This document shows, one piece after another, positions 56,467-64,000 of a DNA stretch of 64,000 bases. This stretch comes from Atriophallophorus winterbourni (lineage: Eukaryota; Platyhelminthes; Trematoda; Plagiorchiida; Microphallidae): NCBI GenBank assembly GCA_013407085.1, contig JACCGJ010000307.1, forward strand, positions 1-64,000, read 5' to 3'. The notes below the pieces were generated by a model that saw only the letters and a program-made list of their open reading frames with translations, made no database searches and had not been told where the DNA came from. A program made the translations under genes and the position numbers. The stretch's first letter is position 1; the number at the start of each line of letters is the position of its first letter.

Positions 56467-58676
56467 ATTGAGTGGACAACCTCCGGTCCATCACAAACAT
56501 AGTTAAGTGAGTCATACAACTCAGCCTCACCAGGTGGCAGACTAATCAGCCCAGACGGTGTATTTGGAGAATTATCCCATCTTCTGAGAAGGTAGTCTCC
56601 TTAAACAGGTCTGTATCATTTTTTTTTCAGTCCTCCAGTTTTAAATCTCTACAGCTTTACCTGTATTTGCCTTTTGATTGTGCGTAGCTACAAAAACGTT
56701 TCGGATTGGAGTAGGCATCCCTAGCTAATAAGAACTCAAAATCTTTTTTGTGCAAACGCTGTAATTTATCGTAAGCGTTCCGAGCGTATTTTTTAGCGGG
56801 CTCAAAAACCAGAAGTGAGGGATAGATTATATTATCGTTATTGCCGATACTGTTTAAATGTAGACCTACGGACATGCGAAGTTCACATGAGCGGCATTAG
56901 GTGTTTTCTCACGCAATGCAGCAGAGCGTGCTCGTCTCGTAACTTTTTTGATACAAATTCGATTACAGTTGTCAGTCACATTGTAATCGCTAGATAACTA
57001 AAAGGAAGATTTTGATGTATGTATGTGTAAAACCCAGGCTACAAGACTTGAATTGCGTTTAGTACGAGAGAAATTTATGTAAAAACATATTAATGCTCCG
57101 AAGATCATCATTACGTGATCGCTTTTACCAAACGGTGATAGAAACTTTGAATACCTAGATACCTAAATACCTGAGAGCGAAAATTCGTAATGATTTTTTT
57201 TATCAGAGCTGGAAAATACCACCAAGTACCATCAAAAATAGCAACCGATAAAGAATTGTTGAGTAAAAATCGTACGCATAGTAGCTTACATAAAATATTT
57301 AAAACGAATAGCTCATTAAAAAGCAATTAATACACTTCCCAATGTTTTTCAAAACAACGGCTTGAAAACGGCACGTGAATCCCAATTGCTTCACACACAG
57401 CAAAACGTTTATATTATATCTTACAATCTTTTTGGTAATATTCCATCTTATACTATTTTAATCTTGTAAACTGGAACACCAATCATGAAGCGACCTAATC
57501 TGCGAGAAATTCCTTAGACTAACAATTGCTCCGTTTATTTAGATCAGAACACTTTCATTATTCTAATTAAAATACGGAATCTGGATTAAATGAAATTTGG
57601 AAGAATAACTCTTTTGTTACTCAGGTTTGCAATAGTTAGCAAACATTGACGATCAATTTGGATGATAATTCAGACATAGTCATGAAAACAATTCAACGAA
57701 CTTACAAGTTTTTTCAATCAATATGCACCGAAATTAGTCAAAGTTTATTATCATTTCGAAATGTAATACTGTTCAATATAGATGACAGATACCTTTAACA
57801 CGATCAGGAACGTGCTATATGTTTTACTTATGGCTTCACATTAGATTGTGTTTCGTTAAGACGCTTGAGTAAAATCAAATATCCGAAATATTGTCCAACC
57901 TTATTACAACTCAGTGATAAAAGATTTATGTCACACAAGAATGATTTCAAATCGATTCCCAGATTCAACTATGTCTTTATCAAGCCTGAACATGCAGCAA
58001 TCCAACGGATATTCATTTAAATAAGCGTATCGCGACTACTAAATTTTCCACCTTATCTTACAGCAACGGGAAAGAAACGATGGAATTGGATGGGGTGCCG
58101 CAAGATTTAAATCCATCTCTAAATTTGCTTTTTTCAGTCAATAAAACAGCACAACCCGGTATCTTATCCAAGATTATTACATCTTCTCAGTCAAGTAAAT
58201 GAACCATATTAACTAAGCTCTGACGAACGACTGCCCTATTGCCAAAACAAAAACCTATCATGAACTCTTCAACATTTAACAATAGAAATACTCCCAAACT
58301 CAACCGACGTTTAATGCATCACTCTAATGAATATTTAGCCATTAGCTCAACGTTTAAATCATTTTTCTAAACACGCTGATATTGTTCTAATAACTGAATC
58401 ATGGATAAAAAAGAAACTACAAGATTCTAAAATGTTGATTCCAAACTATCACATTTTAGGTGGGACCACATTTCCAAACGTAAAGGTATATCTGATTTGT
58501 ATTACCAGCTTTTGATCTCTTACTTAGATACCTTTACTGCCAACCGGCTACGACTTCAAAATCACTTGAAGGCATGATCGATTGCTTCACTGAAGCATCT
58601 CTGCACCCGTTCCGTAATAAAATGATTGCAGGAAATGTTAACATGCCTGAACTCAACTGGGTAGAATCTACCGATA
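56464..58676. repeat. Tandem duplication, copy 2 (2.21 kb)
   Basis: Second unit, two bases longer than copy 1 through extra T residues in poly-T runs near 56628 and 57199. Differences from copy 1 include 'gtggtagaaac' to 'gtgatagaaac', 'ggtatctaatcc' to 'ggtatcttatcc' and 'aactaaatcatgg' to 'aactgaatcatgg'. Confidence 0.92.
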
Positions 58677-58864
58677 TAAACCTTAAGCTTTTGCCTAATA
58701 CCATCAAACTAGTCGGATATACACAGTTTGTTCAAAAACCAAAGCGTAATAAACATAATATATCTTCTACCTACTACACACTAGTACAAACATTAACCCA
58801 CACACTGATTTATGATGAGTTTACAGCATTCAAATGTAATGCGAAGCAGAAAACATTATCTTAA
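58340..58864 (+). mobile_element. Non-LTR retrotransposon endonuclease fragment, degraded
   Basis: Successive frames give 'DIVLITESWIKK' (the 'L.E.W' block), 'NYHILGGTTF', then 'FRNKMIAGNVNMPELNWVES' (the 'GDFN.P..NW' block) and 'NTIKLVGYTQFVQKPKRNKH' (the 'QHV..PTR' block). This is an apurinic-type endonuclease of a LINE family different from A/B. Several stops and frame changes; the RT is absent. Confidence 0.72.
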
Positions 58865-59290
58865 CTAAAAAACATAGAACATCGGGGAATTTAGAAAGCA
58901 TAAGCTACATCAATAAACAAAATCCATCTGGAAATGGGCGTAAAGTATAAAACGAGCATTTTGCTGTTTGCCGGAAATTTCTTTTATTGATCAGTGCATG
59001 CTAAAATAACAAATCTTATCCAGAAGATATCACATAACCTTTATAGCCTTTTCAATGATCAGCTTCTGGAGCACACTTTTAAGACGAGAACAGAAGTCAT
59101 TTACCTATGCACGCGAAGTGATAGCAAGCTTTTCATATTGAACCGGTTGACAGAAGTAATCAAGGCACGGGATGGGCTAAACCGTGACCATGAAAAGTCT
59201 TTAGGCTAACAATAGCATGAGCATGAGCATGAGCATGAGCTAGACCATAGTCCATCGTCAAGTGATTGTATCAATCCAATAATCACTCTT
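58865..59290. other. Unassigned, with a (GCATGA)n run
   Basis: No gene. A hexamer repeat 'gcatgagcatgagcatgagc' and one further unit occupies about 59215-59240. Confidence 0.5.
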
Positions 59291-59296
59291 GGCTGC

Positions 59297-59420
59297 TAAA
59301 TGCAGCGTGCAACTGACGTCCAACGACATAGTTCCGCCTATCGTTGCAAGCGCTGCGGGAGTGACTGTTCCCCCCGAAACGGAATGTTTAATCATTCGGA
59401 AAGCGTATTAGGTCAACAAA
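59297..59420 (+). mobile_element. LINE 3'-end fragment, related to 23110-23215
   Basis: Shares 'cgttgcaagcgctgcgggag' and a following 'gaatgtttaatcattcgga' block (23.1 kb: 'actgtttagtcattcgaa'). Only the extreme 3' end of that family is present. Confidence 0.65.
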
Positions 59421-59796
59421 CAAACAAATTTGCTACAGATGTAATGCTGTCCATGATGATGATACGGTCTCATTTACTTGATTTTTTGCACTCTGGGATG
59501 GTCCGCTAGATATCTTTATTCCTGATACAGTGCATGGGGTTATTTTTCGTTCGATTGAAAGTGATTTATTTCAACCAAATATACAAATGCTTCTCTTTAT
59601 CCCAAATTGACAACACTCTGAGCTTTTGCAATCGAGAAACTTCAGTTTTTGCCTGAGTTCCTGCATCCAATAAATACATCCTGCGGCATATCAAACCACC
59701 TAGTTGAATCTAGAGCATTATGTGTGGTTATGATAATGTTCCAACTGCTGTGATTTTAGCTGTATCCACATTGTGCTCTTCTATCATCAATAAAAG

Positions 59797-60025
59797 GATG
59801 TGCAATCGTGCAGTAAGTCTGTTCTGTGCAACTAACACCTTGCTAAATTGATTGCTTGCTGGTAGAATGCCGAATGCCGAAACACCCTGGAGTCTCACTA
59901 CCATTTTAAATTTTTTATTCATATCCGTCTCGATCAGGTCAACCTGACAGTATCTGAGCCGACATGCAGTCTATGAGTGCGCAGCACGTTGCCAGCATCA
60001 GGCTTGGGCTTCCATACACATACAC
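59797..60025 (+). repeat. SINE-like repeat S1, copy upstream of LINE C
   Basis: Full-length but diverged: 'ggatgtgcaatcgtgcagta', 'ctggagtctcactaccattt', 'caacctgacagtatctgagc', 'gttgccagcatcaggcttg' and an (ACATAT)n-like tail. Confidence 0.78.
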
Positions 60026-60109
60026 ATATACCATTAATGAATGCAAAAAATTATTCCACAATTCAGCTTGCATCAATCATTTGTACAATTCTATTTTCTT
60101 TTGCCATAA

Positions 60110-63100
60110 AACACTTAATGCATGGAATTAAATACCAAGACTCTGGCATCGAAATGGCCACATTTAGCATAAAGCTAGACACAACAATCGTCACTGACGG
60201 TAAGCTCTCTTTTGCATTAGCTGCTTATACAGGGCACACGGCGCTTCTGAGGAGGAGTACCAGGAACTTAGGGAACTTCTTACTAGGTTGCTCAGAAATG
60301 CCCCACTAGTCTATGTAATAGGTGACTTCAACGTACCGGGTATTGACGGCGACACTCAGACGACCTCTGATAGAATTGCCTAGGAATATCTCAATTGGCT
60401 GCACTCCAGTGCGCTTCATCAGCACGTAAGTAAGAGAACTAGGTAGAGAGACGGACATTCACCATCTACACTGAAACTTCTTTTTTCGAAAGGTCCTGAA
60501 GAAGCCCAAAACCTCTCTTATGACGGACCTTTTGGGAAAAGTGACAATGTCTACATAATATTCCAGGCAATTCTGTGTTTTCATAAGACAACAGTGCAAT
60601 ACCCGCGTAATCTAAACCGAGTTGACTGGAATGCCGCATGGCTTTCCGCTTTTACGATGTGAATGGTTCTCTGAAACTAATTACATCAAGAGTTAACGGT
60701 CAGTTACTAGGCGCAATATTATAAGTCTCCAAGAACTTTACTGTACTTTTCGACCTAAAGAACAAGCCATCTTGGTGGACTCCTGCGGTGCGACGCAACA
60801 TTATTAGGCGCGAAGGACACTGGCAAAGATATAAAGCCTTATCAACATATAGAAATTGGTCGTGCTGTAAGGCTTCGAGAAACAACATAGTAAAGCTACA
60901 ACGGAGGCCTAAGCGAAGCTACGAAACTTAATTTGCGAACTCCGCTAAAAAGAACCCTATGAAGTATTTTATTTATGTTCAGTTTAAGGGTAAGACAAGG
61001 GAGCACATGGGTACCCTAATATTAGACAACGACGAGAAAGCCAATTCTGACCCCGATAAGGCTGCAGCTTTACTAGATTATTTTCAAAGCGTACATAGCG
61101 TGGATGGCGGTGATGCAATTCACTCAGTCCCAACTCTTACTACGGAAAAGAGTGCCTCTCTAAGCGAAGTAGTTTTTGCACGGATGATGTCGCTCGTGTT
61201 CTAAAGACACGATCATGGCCTGATCATGTTTCGCATCCCTTGGTTTACCAAGAATATATTATTATTATCATCATTATTATAATTATAATTCTTCTTCTCA
61301 TCATTATTAGGAATCTCGACGGAAACAAATCCACCGGACTTGACGATATGTATCCTAAAATTTTAAAGGAAATATCTAACTTACTAGCATATCCGTTCTG
61401 TGATTTATACAATAAATCGCTCTGCAAAAGCATCCTACCAGATGCTTGGAAGAAAACCATTGTCGTACCCATTCCAAAGGGTGGTTGCGCAAACTTAGTT
61501 AAGAATTTCCGACCAGTAAGCTTGACTATTGTTTTATGTGAAATCTTGGAGCGACTTATCAGGGATCAGTTGTGCAGAAACCTCGTGCACAATTCTTCAT
61601 TGAGCATGGTTCAACAGAAGGTCGTGTCTTTCGAATGTTCTATGCTTTTTAGATTGAGTTTTCAAGAGACTGAATGATGGCGGACAGGTAGAGGTCTTTT
61701 ACTAAGACTTTAATAAGCCCTTCGACCCGGTTAGTCACAGGTTCTTAGGGATGAAGCTCGCGGCCAAAGGCATATTTTTGAAGCTTCACGACTGGATAAC
61801 CAGTTTTATTCGTGATAGATCGTTCCAGGTCCATGTAGGCGATACTAACTGTGAATTCTCAAAATCTACTAGTGGGGTCCCACGGTTCCGGACTATGCCC
61901 AATTATCTTTCTAATCTTCATCGATTATCTGGCATCGCAGTTGTCATGTCTCTGCTACATATTTTCTGATGATGTCAAATGCACCGGATCCAGTGATCAC
62001 GGTGAATTGTTGAGAGATATCGAAAAGTTTATTAAATGGTCGCGCGATTGGGATCTTCCTCTGAACTAAAGTAATTGTCATCTATTGTCTGCAGCAGTTG
62101 ACAAAATTACTGTAACTGTGAATAACGGTAGGATCGACTTTAAATCTATTCAGAGGGTTAAGGATTTAGGTATAGTCGTGACAGCGGACTTCAAACGGTT
62201 GCGCAATGAGATTCAGCTGCATAACGAGCTAGAATAGAACCCTTTAGGCTTAAGTCCGTCTTGACATGTAGAATTTCGTAAGCGTTTATCTACTTATATA
62301 CGGCAATTGTCAGACCGAATTTAGAATACTGCTTGCAAGCCTAGATTCGCTTTTTTCAAAAAGTTATATTACAACTAGAGAGATTCCAACGTCTGGCTAT
62401 CGAAATGATTGAATTTTTTATTTGGGAAACCCTACGAAGAACATCTAATTACTTTAAGTCTCTTCTCCTTTCGGCGTCGGCGTCTAGGTTGTGACCTATT
62501 AAAAACCTTCCAACGGCGAGGGTTGTTAAAAGATGTTCTCTCGACTAGAGGACATACATTAAAGCTCGTGAAAAACCACAGCCACCTGAATCTTAGGCAA
62601 CAAATCATCAGTGAAAGAGCGATTGGCTTCTGGATTAGTCTGACTGAGGAAATGATCGCTTACACATCATTAGGTGCATTTAAAAGGGTTTTGGATGCAG
62701 TGTGGTATGGGTTTTTCCCTGACTTATTTTCATGAATATAAAGGTCGCCTGTCGACAGACTTGGTAAAATGTTTTTGTTCATTAAAATTAATAAGGTCTT
62801 CACCACGATTTATAAACAAAAACAAAAATACTGTTATATAATGCCTCGTCCTGAACGTCATGTTTAAAATTTATGCACTAACTTTCCATAGCTAATCTTT
62901 CATCAGCTTGGTGAAGAGAAACGCTTTCGGTTTTTCTCAGTCGCAGCTACAAATACTTGGACCGAAGGACCACCTTGAAAACACCTAACGTATCATCGCA
63001 TACGACGAGGATACAAGATAACAATGAACTAACTTTGGCAGTGGTGGGCGCTCCTTTGAAGCTTTTCACCATCAGCCATTTACAGTCCTGTGCCAACTTA
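60110..63100 (+). mobile_element. CR1-like LINE C, degraded
   Basis: Plus-strand pieces in LINE A ORF2 order: 'LVYVIGDFNVPGI' (endonuclease), 'GKSDNVYIIFQAI', 'FIYVQFKGKTREHMGTL', 'NLDGNKSTGLDDMYPKIL', 'KKTIVVPIPKGGCANLVKNF' and 'RPVSLT', a decayed motif A, 'YIFSDDVKC' (SDD in place of ADD), 'FSFRRRRLGCDLLKTF' and 'VLSTRGHTLKLVK'. ORF1 is absent. The 3' end ('ggcagtggtgggcgctcctt', then 'cagtcctgtgcc' near 63087) matches the LINE A tail. Many stops and frame shifts. An insertion of about 100 bases ending in ATT repeats interrupts it at 61206-61312. It ends about 75 bases before the CLINT1-like start codon. Confidence 0.82.
61256..61312. repeat. ATT/ATC-rich simple repeat inside LINE C
   Basis: About 57 bases of ATT, ATC and ATA triplets which in translation give a run of Ile. 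They do not belong to the LINE protein and sit at the end of a short insertion. Confidence 0.85.
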
Positions 63101-63176
63101 TACCAATTTTAAGTTTCAGGTCAAATGCATTGACCTCGATATCGCACCTTAATTTGAACGTGGTTTGCGTTTACGG

Positions 63177-63459
63177 ATGTTCCGCGACCTTGTCAATAAA
63201 GGAAAAATTTGGGCTGATAGAGTGTAGGTTTTTATTAGATTTTAGTTCATTTATCAGAGCGAATGCTGTTCTCAATTATTCGGAAGTAGAAGCGAGAGTC
63301 CGAGAAGCCACAAATGATGAAGCATGGGGTCCCCCAAGCAACCTAATGAAACAAATTTCAGAGTATACATACATTCACAGCTGCTGCTTGGAAGTTATGA
63401 CCGTTTTATGGAAGAGAATACATGTCGAGAGTAGTTTCTACTGGCGTCGAGTTTATAAA
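63177..63459 (+). CDS. CLINT1: CLINT1/epsinR-type ENTH-domain protein, first exons (partial gene)
   Basis: EpsinR/CLINT1 is a clathrin adaptor accessory at the trans-Golgi and endosomes; its N-terminal ENTH domain binds phosphoinositides and SNAREs. The exon 63258-63459 reads 'NYSEVEARVREATNDEAWGP', 'SNLMKQISEYTYIH', 'EVMTVLWKRI' and 'WRRVYK', the first half of an ENTH domain, and ends in phase 0 at AAA/GTAAGT. Upstream, 63177-63200 reads MFRDLVNK, matching the 'VRELVDK' start of CLINT1 and flowing into 'ANAVLNYSE'. The 58-base gap between them ends in TTTATCAG but has no GT at its start, so that intron is non-canonical or miscalled. The rest of the gene lies beyond 64000. Canonical epsins (EPN1-3) are the main alternative; 'LVNKANAVLNYSEVE' favours CLINT1. 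Confidence 0.8.
63258..63459 (+). CDS. CLINT1: CLINT1-like ENTH exon (67 codons)
   Basis: Acceptor TTTATCAG, donor AAA/GTAAGT. One base completes a Lys codon, then 67 codons of ENTH helices. Conserved 'REATND', 'WGP' and 'WRRVYK' are present; basic residues Arg and Lys of the lipid-binding groove appear kept. This exon is the firmest part of the gene. Confidence 0.88.
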
Positions 63460-63868
63460 GTAAGTATACATCACTATTTCAAAATTATTTTCCGTAAAAC
63501 CTTACAAAATGACAGTCTATCACTGCATGAAAATACTTAATAAGGTTTACGAACCAGTGCCAAACATTCCACATTATTTGCATTGGCATAGCTTAACAGC
63601 AGATTGATCCTGTCTCAAAATGCACATTCGTTTAAAGCTACTAACCTATTTTTCTCGTATCCGACAATCCACAATTCGATGATGCCGTGATTTGAAGCCA
63701 GGGCCTTACAACCATCCTTTTATATCAACTGGAAGCATGCTCGCCATATTTAGGTTCTATTTCATCTTAAAAAAATTTGACGTTTATTATAATAGAAATA
63801 ATGGAGAAAAAATTATAAAGGCTTCATTTCGAATTGGTCAAAATAGGCGGAGATCCAAGTTGGTGCAT
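63460..63868. other. Intron of the CLINT1-like gene
   Basis: AT-rich, with no further ENTH exon ('SLLLL.YL..NGSE' type) before the window ends. Confidence 0.6.
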
Positions 63869-64000
63869 GTGCACGGGTGTGCAATCATACAGTACTTATG
63901 TGCTGTGCGGCTAACCGTGCTAAATTGATTGACAATTGGTAGTAAGCTGCATGCTGAAACAGGCTGGAGTCTCACTACCATTTCTATTTTCTTTCTCATA
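63869..64000 (+). repeat. SINE-like repeat S1 head, cut by the window edge
   Basis: 'ggtgtgcaatcatacagtac', 'gctaaattgattgac' and 'ctggagtctcactaccattt' match the S1 head. It lies in sense orientation within the first large intron of the CLINT1-like gene. Confidence 0.78.

Noticed and set aside
54448..56875. Two identical 72-codon frames as a conserved small gene pair
   Set aside because: They are LINE D reverse transcriptase remnants copied by the 2.2-kb tandem duplication.

Overview
The window is eukaryotic, repeat-dense flatworm-type DNA, most likely from a digenean trematode (fluke). This is inferred from the element families (a CsRn1-like Ty3/Gypsy element with a CHCC gag knuckle, CR1-like LINEs whose ORF1 starts with a PHD-like finger, RTE-like LINEs) and from a host gene with 33-56 nt introns at its 5' end and kilobase introns further 3'. 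A 20-N scaffold gap lies at 11269-11288. There is no rRNA, CRISPR array, bacterial operon or intact autonomous element.

Two cellular genes can be supported. (1) A CCDC61/VFL3 homologue (centriole and basal-body coiled-coil protein) on the minus strand. Eight coding exons, 33120 down to 24208, splice with consistent phase into 540 codons; the terminal exon is not securely found. (2) An ENTH-domain protein of the CLINT1/epsinR type on the plus strand at the right edge. A 67-codon exon is at 63258-63459, and a probable 8-codon first exon at 63177-63200 lacks a GT donor.

Layout. 1-24 kb: mostly unassigned AT-rich DNA with dispersed repeats (families named here R1, R2, R3 and the SINE-like S1), RTE-like LINE 3' ends, decayed tRNA-like sequences and microsatellites. 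24.2-33.1 kb: CCDC61, with an RTE-like LINE and a second LINE fragment in intron 7 and S1 copies in introns 4, 5 and 6. 35-38 kb: degraded LINE fragments. 38.0-47.65 kb: two near full-length CR1-like LINEs (called A and B), tail to tail. 47.66-54.95 kb: a third, antisense LINE (D) split by a 5.06-kb Gypsy element, whose 5' LTR itself carries a 290-bp tRNA-derived SINE with an 11-bp target duplication. 54.26-58.68 kb: a nearly identical 2.2-kb tandem duplication. 60.1-63.1 kb: a degraded LINE (C) ending just upstream of the CLINT1-like gene.

The non-host sequence is a layered archive of insertions. LINE D was hit by the Gypsy element, which was later hit by the SINE; LINE D sequence was also caught in the tandem duplication. 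All transposon ORFs carry frameshifts, stops or truncations. S1 shares its 3' end with an RTE-like LINE in the same window, which suggests how S1 was mobilised.
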